Notes: generated from the letters alone by a model not told the origin. 58,084 bases of DNA from Sphaerisporangium rufum (GCF_016863395.1 NZ_BOOU01000019.1:1-58084); one strand, 5' to 3'. Shown: positions 10,088 to 19,123, counted from the stretch's first letter. Numbers and translations are program-made.

Positions 10088-10813
10088 ATGCGCTCGGAGA
10101 TCTTCATTCTGCTCTGTGGAGGTTTCGCGGTGTTCGTCGGCGCGGTCGTGCAGGGCGGCGCCGGATTCGGGTTGGGACTCATCGCGGCTCCGCTGATCAC
10201 CGCGCTGCGGCCCGACCTCATGCCCGGGGCGATCCAGGTGGTCAACTGCGCGCTGCCCTTCTTCACCCTGGCCAGGGAATGGCGCGGCATCGACTGGCGC
10301 GGGCTGGCCTTCGGGCTGCTCGGCCGGCTGCCGGGGAGCCTGCTCGGCGCGGTGGTCGTCGTCTACGTGTCGACCTCGGTGCTCGGCGTCCTGGTCGGCG
10401 GGATGGTGCTGCTCGCGGTGGCGATCACCGCCACCGCGCCCGCCGTTCCCCGCAACCGGCTCACGCTGGCCGGCGCCGGCCTGGTGTCCGGGGTGACCGG
10501 CACGGCCACCGGCATCGGCGGGCCGCCGATGGCCCTGGTCTACCAGAACGCCAAAGGGCCGCAGGTCCGTGCCACCCTGGCCGCGTACTTCCTGCTCGCC
10601 GCCGCGCAGTCGCTCGTGCTGCTCGCCATCGTCGGCCGGCTGCCCGCCCGCTCCGTCGCCGCGGGCGCCCTGCTGCTGCCCTTCATGATCGTCGGCTTCG
10701 CCGTCTCAGGGCCGCTGCGCCGCTTCCTGGACGGCGGCCGGGTACGCGGCGCGATCCTCGTCCTGGCCACCATCGCCGCCCTCATCCTGATCGCCCAGAG
10801 CCTCCCCGCCTGA
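10088..10813 (+). CDS. TauE/SafE family membrane carrier
   Basis: 241 residues, about eight hydrophobic segments in two repeated halves. Family signatures are GAVVQGGAGFGLGLIAAPL near the N-terminus and its counterpart GVTGTATGIGGPPMALVYQN in the second half. The family moves sulfonates, sulfite or other small organic anions across the membrane. The substrate cannot be told from sequence, and no sulfur-metabolism genes are adjacent. The start lacks a ribosome site and fits a leaderless transcript from TACGGT six bases upstream. It stands alone between the P450-like gene and a convergent LysR gene. Confidence 0.85.
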   Translation: MRSEIFILLCGGFAVFVGAVVQGGAGFGLGLIAAPLITALRPDLMPGAIQVVNCALPFFTLAREWRGIDWRGLAFGLLGRLPGSLLGAVVVVYVSTSVLGVLVGGMVLLAVAITATAPAVPRNRLTLAGAGLVSGVTGTATGIGGPPMALVYQNAKGPQVRATLAAYFLLAAAQSLVLLAIVGRLPARSVAAGALLLPFMIVGFAVSGPLRRFLDGGRVRGAILVLATIAALILIAQSLPA

Positions 10814-10890
10814 ACCGCCGCCCCACCCCCCACCCCCCGCGCGCCGGCAAGCCGTTCGTACACAGCCGGCCCCTCCCAGGCCGGTTCCGG

Positions 10891-11799
10891 CTAAAGAGCG
10901 CCCGAACCCGCGCGCGGAGCGCGCAGAGTAAGCACGGCGAGCTGGAGGAGGGCGCGGGCGGCGGGGGTGATCGGGCCCTCGGACCGCCAGGTGAGGGCGA
11001 TCCGCCCGCGCATCTCCGGGCCGGTCACGACGATCGGCCGCAGCTCGCCGGCGTGCGCGGCGGCCACCGACTCGGGCAGCACCGCCACGCCGAGCCCCTG
11101 CCCGGCGAGCCGGGCCACCATCTCGGGGTCCCCCGCCTCGAACGCGACCCGCGGCCGGAACCCGGCGGCGGCGCAGGCCTCCTCCAGGCACCAGCGCAGC
11201 CCGGTGCCGGGCGGCAGGCTGATCAGCGCCTGGTCGCGCAGCCCGGCCACCGTGATGGTGGTGACGCCCGCCAGCGGGCCGTCCGGCGCCACCGCGGCGA
11301 CCACGCGCTCGTCGGTGACGTCGTGGGTGGACAGGCCGGCCGGGGTGGCCGGGGTGAGCGCGGCGAACGCCAGGTCCAGCAGGCCGGCGCGCAGGTCGTC
11401 GACGAGCGCGGCGGAGGTGGCCTCGCGCAGGGTGACCTCCACCGCGGGGTGCGCCTTGTGGAACCCGGCGAGCAGGCCCGGCAGGTCCAGGGCCGGGCAG
11501 GAGGGGATCGTACCGATCGCGACCTGGCCGCGCAGCAGGCCGGTCATCTCGTCGACGGCCAGCCGGGCACCCGCGGCGGCCTCGAGCGCCGCCCGGGCGT
11601 AGGGCAGCACGGCCGCGCCCACCTTGGTGAGCCCGGTTCCGCGCGCGGACCGGTCGAGCAGTTCCTGGCCCAGCTCGCGCTCCAGCCGGCGGATCTGCGC
11701 GCTGATGCCCGGCTGGCTCACGTGCAGCCGGGCGGCCGCCCGGGTGAAGCTCCGCTCCTCGGCGACGGCGACGAAATACTCCAGCTGCCGCATCTCCAT
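10891..11799 (-). CDS. LysR family transcriptional regulator
   Basis: About 302 residues. The N-terminal winged helix is plain: MRQLEYFVAVAEERSFTRAA, then LHVSQPGISAQIRRLE. The effector-binding domain follows with GQVAIGTIPS and GLGVAVLPESV. Met codons at 11805, 11799 and 11793 are all close and in frame; 11799 is a compromise. It is transcribed away from the flavin oxidase gene at 11913 and most likely activates it in response to that enzyme's substrate or product, as is usual for divergent LysR pairs. Confidence 0.9.
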   Translation of the reverse strand: MEMRQLEYFVAVAEERSFTRAAARLHVSQPGISAQIRRLERELGQELLDRSARGTGLTKVGAAVLPYARAALEAAAGARLAVDEMTGLLRGQVAIGTIPSCPALDLPGLLAGFHKAHPAVEVTLREATSAALVDDLRAGLLDLAFAALTPATPAGLSTHDVTDERVVAAVAPDGPLAGVTTITVAGLRDQALISLPPGTGLRWCLEEACAAAGFRPRVAFEAGDPEMVARLAGQGLGVAVLPESVAAAHAGELRPIVVTGPEMRGRIALTWRSEGPITPAARALLQLAVLTLRAPRAGSGAL

Positions 11800-11805
11800 A
11801 ATCAT

Positions 11806-11912
11806 CGATTATAGCTGATAGAAGATCTATCTCTTCGACTTATCGAATCAGGCTCGGCAGGATGGGGACCCGCGGCCGGGAGCGGCCCGGCCGGCACCGA
11901 AGGGAGACGATC
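11806..11912. promoter_or_regulatory. Divergent LysR/oxidase promoter region
   Basis: An AT-rich 107-bp spacer between two divergent starts. It contains GATAG-AAGAT-CTATC (11817-11831), an inverted repeat flanked by GATTATAGC and TTATCGAATC. This resembles a LysR-type site, but no perfect T-N11-A box can be singled out. Confidence 0.4.
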
Positions 11913-13289
11913 ATGAAGAACGCCGGGACCGGACCGTCCGCCGGTCGTCCGCCGCACCGGCCGGCCGTCCGCGGGCCGGTGCTGGAGCCGGGGGCGGAGG
12001 GCTACGACGCCGGACGGTCTGGTTTCCAGACCGCCGTACGCCACCGGCCGGACCTGGTCGTCGGCGCCACGGGGGCCGGCGACGTCCAGGCGGCGGTGGA
12101 GTTCGCCGCGGCCAGATCCTGGGCGGTGACCGTCCAGGCGACCGGGCACGGCGCCGCGGTGCCGGCGGCCGGCGGGCTGCTCATCGACACCCGGCGGATG
12201 GCCGAGGTGCGGGTGGACCCGGCCGGGCGCACTGCCTGGCTGGCGGCCGGCACGCGCTGGGCGGCCGTCGTCCGCGAGGCCGCGCGGTACGGCCTCGCCC
12301 CGCTGAGCGGCGCGGCGCCCGGCGTCGGCGCGGTCGGCTACACGCTCGGCGGCGGCATCGGCCTGCTCGCCCGCCGCTACGGCTACGCCGCGGACCACGT
12401 CACCGGCATCGACGCCGTCACCGCCGACGGCCGGCTCCGGCACCTGGGGCCCGACGGCGAACCCGAGCTGTTCTGGGCGCTGCGCGGCGGCGGGGGCGGT
12501 CTCGCCGTGGTGACCGGCATGCGGATCCGGCTGATGCCGGTGGAGCGGATCTTCGGTGGCGGCCTGTACTTCGCCGCGGACGAGCCCGCCCACGCGGCGG
12601 AGCTCTTCCGCGGCTACCTGGACTGGACCGGCGGCCTGCCGGACCGGCTGACCTCGTCGGCCGCGCTGATCCCGATGCCGGACGTCTCCGGGGTGCCGGA
12701 GCCGATCCGCGGCCGCCGGGTGCTGCACGTGCGGGTGGCCTACGACGGTGGCGCCGTCGAGGGGGAGCGGCTGGCCGCCCCGCTGCGCGCCCTGGCGCCC
12801 GTGCTGATCGACGGTCTCGGCGAGATGTCTTACGCCGACTCCGGGTCGATCTACACCGACCCCACCGAGCCGCACGGCTATCAGGGCACCAACGTCATGC
12901 TGTCCGGGCTGGACGAGGCCGGGCTCTCGGCGGCGCTCGCGGCCACCGGGCCGGACGCGCCGGTGCCGTGCATCGTCGAGTCGCGTCACCTCGGCGGCGC
13001 GCTGTCGGTGGCACCTGAGGTGCCGAACGCCGTCGCCCACCGGGACGCCCGTCACAACCTGCGCGTCATCTCGCCGCTGGGACCGGACGGCGCGGCGGCG
13101 GCCCGGCCGGTGCACCGGCGTTTCGTCGCGGCCCTCGGGCACCTGGCGCTCGGCGCCACGCCGAACTTCCACTACGGCGCGCAGGAGCCGGCGCAGCTGC
13201 TCGCGACCCACGACCCGGCCACGCGCACCCGCCTGGCCGCCGTCAAGACCGCCTACGACCCGGCCGGCGTCCTCCGCTCCCGCGATTAA
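11913..13289 (+). CDS. FAD-binding (berberine-bridge-type) oxidoreductase
   Basis: 458 residues. The N-terminal PCMH-type FAD domain has VQATGHGAAVPAAGGLLIDT (the His is the usual covalent flavin attachment point), GVGAVGYTLGGGIGLLARRYG and the LFWALRGGGGGLAVVT strand. The second Cys found in bicovalent enzymes (near GYTLGGG) is absent, so single His linkage is expected. The C-terminal NFHYGAQEPAQLLATHDPAT, then YDPAGVLR, is the BBE tail in modified form. It oxidises an unknown small alcohol, sugar or alkaloid-like substrate. The start at 11913 has GAAGGGAG upstream. The divergent LysR gene is the probable regulator. Confidence 0.88.
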   Translation: MKNAGTGPSAGRPPHRPAVRGPVLEPGAEGYDAGRSGFQTAVRHRPDLVVGATGAGDVQAAVEFAAARSWAVTVQATGHGAAVPAAGGLLIDTRRMAEVRVDPAGRTAWLAAGTRWAAVVREAARYGLAPLSGAAPGVGAVGYTLGGGIGLLARRYGYAADHVTGIDAVTADGRLRHLGPDGEPELFWALRGGGGGLAVVTGMRIRLMPVERIFGGGLYFAADEPAHAAELFRGYLDWTGGLPDRLTSSAALIPMPDVSGVPEPIRGRRVLHVRVAYDGGAVEGERLAAPLRALAPVLIDGLGEMSYADSGSIYTDPTEPHGYQGTNVMLSGLDEAGLSAALAATGPDAPVPCIVESRHLGGALSVAPEVPNAVAHRDARHNLRVISPLGPDGAAAARPVHRRFVAALGHLALGATPNFHYGAQEPAQLLATHDPATRTRLAAVKTAYDPAGVLRSRD

Positions 13290-13304
13290 GACCACGTTTC
13301 CCGA

Positions 13305-13323
13305 TTGTTACCGGCGACAACAA
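13305..13323. promoter_or_regulatory. Candidate operator upstream of xylF
   Basis: TTGTT-N9-AACAA lies about 200 bp before the binding-protein gene. A second element, GTTG-N7-CAAC, is at 13369-13383. Similar half-sites and position suggest ROK-protein binding; this is inference from context. Confidence 0.3.
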
Positions 13324-13520
13324 ACTTCTGCGGTCAGGGGTCTGGTATCTGGGCGCGGCACGGAATACGTTGCCGCAAACAACATTCAACGCGATGGGCG
13401 GCCGCGCCCCGGCCGGACCATCGCGTACCCCTCCGGCCAGGGCTTGGCCGGCGCCCCCGTATCCGACCTTCCCGCCACCCCCGCGGTGGCCCTCCACAGC
13501 AGAAAGGACCCGGTGCACCC

Positions 13521-14636
13521 ATGCGCAAGGGGATCCTCGGTCTGACCGCCGCCGCGGCGGCCCTCACCCTCGGACTCGCCGCCTGCGGGCAGGACGAGCC
13601 CGCGGACACCGGCGCCCAGGGCGGTTCGTCGTCCGCTCCGGCCAAGGCCGCCGGCAAGATCGGCGTCATCCTCCCGGACAGCAAGTCCTCGGCCCGCTGG
13701 GAGACCGCGGACCGCAAGTACCTGGAGGAGGCGTTCAAGGCCGCCGGCGTGGACTACGACATCCAGAACGCCCAGGGCAACAAGAGCACCTTCCAGACCA
13801 TCGCCGACCAGATGATCACCAACGGCGCGACCGTGCTGGTGATCGTGAACCTGGACAGCGGCACCGGCAAGGCCGTGCTCGACAAGGCCAAGTCGCAGGG
13901 CGTGGCCACCATCGACTACGACCGCCTCACCCTGGGCGGCAGCGCCTCCTACTACGTCAGTTTCGACAACACCAAGGTCGGCACCCTGCAGGGCGAGGGC
14001 CTGGTGAAGTGCCTGGCCGACAAGAAGGCCGACAAGCCGATCGTCGCCGAGCTGAACGGCTCGCCGACCGACAACAACGCCACGCTGTTCAAGGACGGCT
14101 ACGACGGCGTGCTGAAGCCCAAGTACGACTCGGGCGACTTCAAGAAGGGCCCGGACCAGTCGGTGCCGGACTGGGACAACGCCAAGGCCGGCCAGATCTT
14201 CGAGCAGATGCTCACCTCCGAGCCCAAGATCGCCGGCGTGCTGGCCGCCAACGACGGCCTGGGCAACGCCGCCATCACCGTGCTGAAGAAGCAGAAGCTC
14301 AACGGCAAGGTGCCGGTGACCGGGCAGGACGCCACCGTCCAGGGCCTGCAGAACATCCTGGCCGGTGACCAGTGCATGACGGTCTACAAGGCGGTCAAGA
14401 AGGAGGCCGACGCCACCGCCGAGCTCGCCATCGCGCTGGCCAAGGGCGAGAAGCCGTCCGCGCCCGCCACGGTCAAGGACCCCGAGGGCAACCGGGACGT
14501 CCCCTCGGTGCTGCTGGAGCCGCAGGCGATCACGATCGAGAACGTCAAGGACGTCGTCGCCGACGGGTACGTGTCCAAGGACGAGCTGTGCACCGGCGAC
14601 TTCGCCGACAAGTGCACCAAGGCCGGCATCCAGTAG
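13521..14636 (+). CDS. xylF: Sugar ABC transporter substrate-binding lipoprotein (XylF-like)
   Basis: 371 residues. A signal peptide ends in the lipobox LAAC (Cys about 23), followed by a Gly/Ser linker. The mature part is a periplasmic-binding-protein type 1 fold (GKIGVILPDSKSSARWE; DQMITNGATVLVIVN; GVLAANDGLGNAAI; GQDATVQGLQNI), closest in style to D-xylose-binding XylF. It captures a pentose-type sugar outside the membrane and feeds the transporter encoded by the next two genes. AGAAAGGA precedes the start at a somewhat long spacing. A very strong hairpin follows the stop, probably making this the most abundant product of the operon. Confidence 0.88.
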   Translation: MRKGILGLTAAAAALTLGLAACGQDEPADTGAQGGSSSAPAKAAGKIGVILPDSKSSARWETADRKYLEEAFKAAGVDYDIQNAQGNKSTFQTIADQMITNGATVLVIVNLDSGTGKAVLDKAKSQGVATIDYDRLTLGGSASYYVSFDNTKVGTLQGEGLVKCLADKKADKPIVAELNGSPTDNNATLFKDGYDGVLKPKYDSGDFKKGPDQSVPDWDNAKAGQIFEQMLTSEPKIAGVLAANDGLGNAAITVLKKQKLNGKVPVTGQDATVQGLQNILAGDQCMTVYKAVKKEADATAELAIALAKGEKPSAPATVKDPEGNRDVPSVLLEPQAITIENVKDVVADGYVSKDELCTGDFADKCTKAGIQ

Positions 14637-14650
14637 CGAGCGGCGGCCGA

Positions 14651-14695
14651 GCGCCCCGCGCCGCCGCCGGCCGGTCCGGCGGCGGCTGCGGGGCG
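14651..14695 (+). terminator. Intercistronic hairpin between xylF and xylG
   Basis: A 20-bp stem (arms 14651-14670 and 14676-14695, one bulged T, loop CCGGT) fills most of the 84-bp gap. Such hairpins commonly protect the upstream message and reduce read-through, giving an excess of binding protein over ATPase and permease. Confidence 0.7.
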
Positions 14696-14720
14696 CCGCA
14701 CGCGAACCCCGAGGAGCAAC

Positions 14721-15497
14721 GTGTCATCCCAACCCGTCCTGTCGATCCGCGGGCTCGACAAGAGTTTCGGCCCCGTGCAGGTGCTGCACGACGTTTCCTT
14801 CTCCGCCTATCCGGGGGAGGTCACCGCGCTGGTCGGCGACAACGGCGCAGGCAAGTCCACGCTGGTCAAGTGCATCGGCGGCACGTATTCGATCGACGCG
14901 GGCGAGTTCCACTTCGACGGCCGGCCGGTCCAGGTGCACAGCCCCCGCGACGCGGCCGACCTGGGCATCGAGATCGTCTACCAGGACCTCGCGCTCTGCG
15001 ACAACCTCGACATCGTCCAGAACATGTTCCTCGGCCGCGAGAAGCGCAGCGGCCTGGTGCTGGACGAGGCCACGATGGAGGAGATGGCGGCCCGGACGCT
15101 GCGCGACCTGTCCGTCCGCACCGTCAAGTCGATCCGCCAGCTCGTCTCCAGCCTGTCCGGCGGGCAGCGCCAGACGGTGGCCATCGCCAAGGCGGTGCTG
15201 TGGAACAGCAAGGTCGTCATCCTGGACGAGCCGACCGCCGCGCTCGGCGTCGCCCAGACCGCGCAGGTGCTGGAGCTGGTGCGCCGGCTGGCCGACAACG
15301 GGCTGGCGGTGGTCCTCATCTCCCACAACATGAACGACGTCTTCGCCGTGGCCGACCGGATCGCGGCGCTCTACCTGGGCCGGATGGCGGCCGAGGTCAA
15401 GGCGGCCGACGTCACCCACTCGCAGGTCGTCGAGCTCATCACCTCGGGGCGCAGCGGCGAGCTGGGCCTGAAGAACGGCAACGGAGTCACGGCATGA
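14721..15497 (+). CDS. xylG: Sugar ABC transporter ATP-binding protein
   Basis: 258 residues, GTG start with GAGGAG 6-7 bases upstream. A single nucleotide-binding domain: Walker A GDNGAGKST (about 39-47), Q-loop VYQDLALCDN, signature LSGGQRQ (about 145), Walker B VVILDEPTAALG, and the switch His in LISHNMNDV. E. coli XylG has two such domains; the single-domain form is usual for actinobacterial CUT2 systems and would act as a homodimer. The stop overlaps the start of the permease gene (ATGA), so the two are translationally coupled. Confidence 0.9.
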   Translation: MSSQPVLSIRGLDKSFGPVQVLHDVSFSAYPGEVTALVGDNGAGKSTLVKCIGGTYSIDAGEFHFDGRPVQVHSPRDAADLGIEIVYQDLALCDNLDIVQNMFLGREKRSGLVLDEATMEEMAARTLRDLSVRTVKSIRQLVSSLSGGQRQTVAIAKAVLWNSKVVILDEPTAALGVAQTAQVLELVRRLADNGLAVVLISHNMNDVFAVADRIAALYLGRMAAEVKAADVTHSQVVELITSGRSGELGLKNGNGVTA

Positions 15498-16747
15498 GCA
15501 GCACGGCGGTCCCCGAGAAGGTGGCGCTCACCCCGCCCACCACCGTCCGCGGCAACGTCCGCGGCTACCTGGAACGGCTCCGCGGCGGCGACCTGGGCGC
15601 GATGCCGGCGGTCTTCGGGCTGGTCGTGCTGTGCTTGGTGTTCGCGGTCATGCGCCCGGTCTTCCTGTCCGCCACCAACTTCGCGAACCTGTTCACCCAG
15701 GGCGCCGCGGTCACCGTGATCGCGATGGGCCTGGTGTTCGTGCTGCTGCTCGGCGAGATCGACCTGTCGGCCGGCTACACCAGCGGCGTGTGCGCGGCCG
15801 TGCTGGCGGTGGTGCTCGCCAACTACGGCCTGCCCTGGTACGTCGCCGTCGGGGCCGCGATGCTCACCGGCGTGGTGATCGGGACGGTGCTCGGGACGCT
15901 CGTCACCAAGCTCGGCATCCCCTCTTTCGTCGTCACGCTGGCCGCCTTCCTCGCCTTCCAGGGGCTGCTGCTGGTGCTGGTCAAGGAGGGCACCAACATC
16001 TCGGTGCGCGACCAGACCATCATCGCCATCGAGAACAGCTACCTCCCGCCCGCGCTGGGCTGGGCGTTCTTCGCGGTGTGCGTGCTCGGTTACGCCGCCG
16101 TGCAGGTCGTCCGGGCGCGGCGCCGGGCCGGCCGGGGCCTGGCCGCCGATCCGGCCGCGGTCATCGCGTTCCGGGTCGGGCTGCTGGTGGTGCTCGGCGG
16201 GCTCGCCGTCTACGTGCTCAACCTGGAGCGCAGCCGCAACGCGCTGATCGTGTCGCTCAAGGGCGTGCCGATCGTGGTGCCCATCGTGGTGGCGCTGCTC
16301 ATCCTGTGGACGTTCGTGCTGCGCCGTACCGCCTACGGCCGGCACATCTACGCGGTGGGCGGTAACGCCGAGGCGGCCCGGCGGGCCGGCATCAACGTCG
16401 ACCGCATCAAGATCAGCGCGTTCGTGCTCAGCTCGGGCATGGCGTCCATCGGCGGTGTCATCGCGGCCTCCCAGGCCAGCTCGGTGGACCCCAACACCGG
16501 CGGCAGCGACGTGCTGCTGTTCGCGGTGGGCGCGGCGGTGATCGGCGGCACCAGCCTGTTCGGCGGCAAGGGCCGGATGCTGGACGCGGTGCTCGGCGGC
16601 GCGGTGGTCGCGGTGATCAACAACGGCATGGGCCTGCTCGGCTACAGCGCCAGTGTGAAGTACATCGTGACCGGCTCGGTGCTGCTGCTGGCGGCCGGGG
16701 TGGACGCCCTCTCGCGCAAGCGCGCCGCCGCCTCCGGGCTAAGGTGA
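15494..16747 (+). CDS. xylH: Sugar ABC transporter permease (XylH-like)
   Basis: 417 residues with about 10-12 membrane segments. Conserved CUT2/BPD_transp_2 motifs include MGLVFVLLLGEIDLSAGYTSG, KLGIPSFVVTLAAFLAFQG and the C-terminal AVGAAVIGGTSLFGGKG. The YGRHIYAVGGNAEAARRAGI loop before the last helices is characteristic of the XylH/RbsC group. It forms the membrane channel with the XylG-like ATPase. The ATG overlaps the xylG stop; longer in-frame openings upstream are shadows of xylF and xylG. Confidence 0.9.
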   Translation: MSSTAVPEKVALTPPTTVRGNVRGYLERLRGGDLGAMPAVFGLVVLCLVFAVMRPVFLSATNFANLFTQGAAVTVIAMGLVFVLLLGEIDLSAGYTSGVCAAVLAVVLANYGLPWYVAVGAAMLTGVVIGTVLGTLVTKLGIPSFVVTLAAFLAFQGLLLVLVKEGTNISVRDQTIIAIENSYLPPALGWAFFAVCVLGYAAVQVVRARRRAGRGLAADPAAVIAFRVGLLVVLGGLAVYVLNLERSRNALIVSLKGVPIVVPIVVALLILWTFVLRRTAYGRHIYAVGGNAEAARRAGINVDRIKISAFVLSSGMASIGGVIAASQASSVDPNTGGSDVLLFAVGAAVIGGTSLFGGKGRMLDAVLGGAVVAVINNGMGLLGYSASVKYIVTGSVLLLAAGVDALSRKRAAASGLR

Positions 16748-16753
16748 TCAGCG

Positions 16754-16790
16754 GCCCGCGGGCCCGGGGAGACATCCAGGGTCCGCGGGC
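16754..16790. terminator. Hairpin after xylH
   Basis: A 12-bp stem with one G-T pair (arms 16754-16765 and 16779-16790) and a 13-nt loop sits in the 88-bp gap before the ROK gene. It separates the transporter operon from its regulator. Confidence 0.6.
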
Positions 16791-16835
16791 GCTCGGCCAC
16801 GTTCCCCCCGTCGACGAGGAAGCCAGAGGGTCATC

Positions 16836-18041
16836 ATGATGCGCGCGGGCCCCTCGCAGGAGGAGATCCGGCGCCACAATCTCGGGGTCCTGTTGCGGCA
16901 CGTCCACCTGGGCGGGCCCACCTCGCGGGCCGAGCTCACCACCCGGATGGGGCTCAACCGCAGCACCATCATGGCGCTCACCGCGGACCTGACCGCGGCC
17001 GGCCTGGTGCGCGAGGAGCTGCCGCGGGTCACCGGCCGGGCGGGACGCCCCTCGCTGGTCGTGCGCCCGGAGTCGGCGCGGGTGTACGTGCTGGCGTTCG
17101 ACATCGGCGTCGACCGGCTGGTCGCCGCCCGGGTCGGCCTCGGCGGGGTCATCCTGGACCGCCGGGAGGCAGCCCGCGAGCGCGGCGCCTTCGACCTTCC
17201 CGAGGTGGCCGGCCGGCTGGCGGCGTTCACCGGCGAGATGCTGGCCGCGACCCGCGGCGACACGCTGTGCGTCGGCGTCGGGGTGTCGTTCTCCGGCGGC
17301 GTCCGCGGCGCGGACGGCGTGGTCCGCTTCAGCCCGAACATGGGCGTCTCCGACCTGCCGCTCGGCCCGGAGCTGGCCCGCCGCCTCGGCCTGGACATCC
17401 CGGTCGCGGTGGGCAACGACGCCAATCTCGGGGCGCTGGCCGAGCAGTCGCGCGGGGTGGGCGTCGGCACCCGCGACCTGGTCTACCTGCACGGGGACGT
17501 GGGCATCGGCGGCGGGGTGATCGTCGACGGCCGGTTGCTCGGCGGGCACGGCGGCTACGGCGGCGAGGTCGGCCACATGGTCGTCAACGCCGGCGGCCGG
17601 CCGTGCCCCTGCGGCGCGCGCGGCTGCCTGGAGGCGGAGGTGGGGGAGCGGGCGCTGCTGGAGGCGGCCGGCCGGTTCGGCCGGCAGGTCGGCCGGGACG
17701 CGGTGCGGGCCGTGGTGGACGCGGCGGGCCGGGGTGACTTCGTCGCGCAGGAGGCGCTGGCCCGGGTGGGCGACTGGCTGGGGATCGGGGTGGCCAGCCT
17801 GGTGAACATCTTCAACCCCGAGGTCGTCGTCTTCGGCGGCACGCTGCGCGAGATCTTCCTGGGCGCGGCGGCCCAGGTGCGCAGCCGGATCACCACCGAC
17901 GCGCTGCCCGCCGCCAGGGAGGGCCTGCGCCTGCGCACCCCGGCCCTCGGCGAGGACGCCACGCTGGCCGGCGCGGCCGAGCTGGCCTTCGCCCAGGTGC
18001 TGGCCGACCCGCTGGACGCCCTGGCCCGCGTCGGCGGTTGA
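16836..18041 (+). CDS. ROK family transcriptional regulator (Rok7B7/XylR type)
   Basis: 401 residues. The N-terminal winged helix (RRHNLGVLLRHVH; SRAELTTRMGLNRSTIMALTADL; GRAGRPSL) precedes a ROK domain with the phosphate loop DIGVDR, VAVGNDANLGALAE, the HGDVGIGGGVIVDG signature and the zinc motif GHMVVNAGGRPCPCGARGCLE (His plus three Cys). In Streptomyces coelicolor the ROK gene rok7B7 lies next to xylFGH and controls it along with carbon catabolite effects; the gene order here is equivalent. Inferred role: sugar-responsive control of the upstream transporter operon. Confidence 0.9.
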   Translation: MMRAGPSQEEIRRHNLGVLLRHVHLGGPTSRAELTTRMGLNRSTIMALTADLTAAGLVREELPRVTGRAGRPSLVVRPESARVYVLAFDIGVDRLVAARVGLGGVILDRREAARERGAFDLPEVAGRLAAFTGEMLAATRGDTLCVGVGVSFSGGVRGADGVVRFSPNMGVSDLPLGPELARRLGLDIPVAVGNDANLGALAEQSRGVGVGTRDLVYLHGDVGIGGGVIVDGRLLGGHGGYGGEVGHMVVNAGGRPCPCGARGCLEAEVGERALLEAAGRFGRQVGRDAVRAVVDAAGRGDFVAQEALARVGDWLGIGVASLVNIFNPEVVVFGGTLREIFLGAAAQVRSRITTDALPAAREGLRLRTPALGEDATLAGAAELAFAQVLADPLDALARVGG

Positions 18042-18210
18042 GGGGACCCCGGCCTTGCCGGGCACCGATCTCCAGGTGCTGCCGAGGTGGACGCCGGACA
18101 GGCGGTCGGCCCGCGGGTCGGATCGGCGATACCGCTCGGCCAGAGATCTTTGGCGGTGACGTCCTGCGGACGCGGCCGGCCGGGGACGGCGGCGCTCGGC
18201 GGCGCGGTGA

Positions 18211-19029
18211 TCAGGCGGGGGCGGTGGCGACGCGGGAGGCGCCGGCCGACCAGGTGTTGCACGCGTCCGGCGCGGCGGCCCGGAAGCCGCGGTCGAGCCA
18301 GGTGGCGATGTTACGGCCCTTGCCGTGGTCGCGGACCTTGCTGTTCTCGTCGCCGCTCTCCCGGGTGGCGTCCAGCAGGTAGCGCCAGTCGTCGGAGGTG
18401 CGGTCCAGCGAGTTCCAGATGCTCCCCATGAAGGCGCCCGCGAAGCACTCGGCCTGCAGTTCCAGCCGCCGGTACTGCTCGTACAGCTCGCTCTTGTTCC
18501 GGTACCGCAGCCGATTGAAGGCGCGCTCGATGCCGGCCAGGTTCTGCACGTGGTGGCCGTACTCGTGGGCGATCACGTCCATCAGGAAAAGGTCCGCCGC
18601 CTCCCGGGTGATGTGCTTGTCGAGCAGTATCACGATCTTGCGGTAGGACGGGCAGTACAGCCCCTGGGCGTTCTTCGGCCATTTCTCGCCGCACACCCGC
18701 TGGGGGCGGGAGATGAACTGCAGGCGCGGCGCGGAGAACGGCAGCCGCGCCTTCTTCAGTGCCGCGGCCCAGGACGTGCCGAGGCAGTCGAAGAGCGGGA
18801 GCACGTACTGCCTGGCCGAGGCCGCGCTGCCCTCCCGGACCGGGCGCTCGGGGCAGGCCAGCCGGGGCAGCCGGCCGGTGCCGTAGAGGGCGTTGCCGGT
18901 GAGGGCCGCCGCGTTCCTGATCGGGTGGGCGGCGGCCGCCCGCGCCGGGGGCGCGGCCGGTGCCGCGGCGAGAAAAGTGCTCGCCAGCAGGACGGCGGAC
19001 GCCGCGAGAGAGGGTTTCAGCGCGCTCAC
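18211..19029 (-). CDS. Secreted neutral zinc metallopeptidase, copy 1
   Basis: 272 residues, GTG start, signal peptide (hydrophobic 8-25, cleavage about Ala-rich 26-34). The zincin motif HEYGHH is at 155-160 and the downstream LELQAECFAGAF supplies the third Glu ligand, matching the YpfJ/neutral zinc metallopeptidase family. The C-terminus [19 protein letters not shown] then ACNTW is shared with the adjacent paralogue. The substrate is unknown; it acts outside the membrane. Upstream TACTGT eight bases before the GTG and the absence of a ribosome site suggest a leaderless message. It converges on the ROK gene. Confidence 0.87.
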   Translation of the reverse strand: MSALKPSLAASAVLLASTFLAAAPAAPPARAAAAHPIRNAAALTGNALYGTGRLPRLACPERPVREGSAASARQYVLPLFDCLGTSWAAALKKARLPFSAPRLQFISRPQRVCGEKWPKNAQGLYCPSYRKIVILLDKHITREAADLFLMDVIAHEYGHHVQNLAGIERAFNRLRYRNKSELYEQYRRLELQAECFAGAFMGSIWNSLDRTSDDWRYLLDATRESGDENSKVRDHGKGRNIATWLDRGFRAAAPDACNTWSAGASRVATAPA

Positions 19030-19123
19030 AGCAGAGCACAGTAGCCGCTATATCCGCGGAAAGAACGACAAATGCATAAATGCCGGTTCGGCCGCCAATG
19101 CAATGATCAATAGCGTGAAACGA

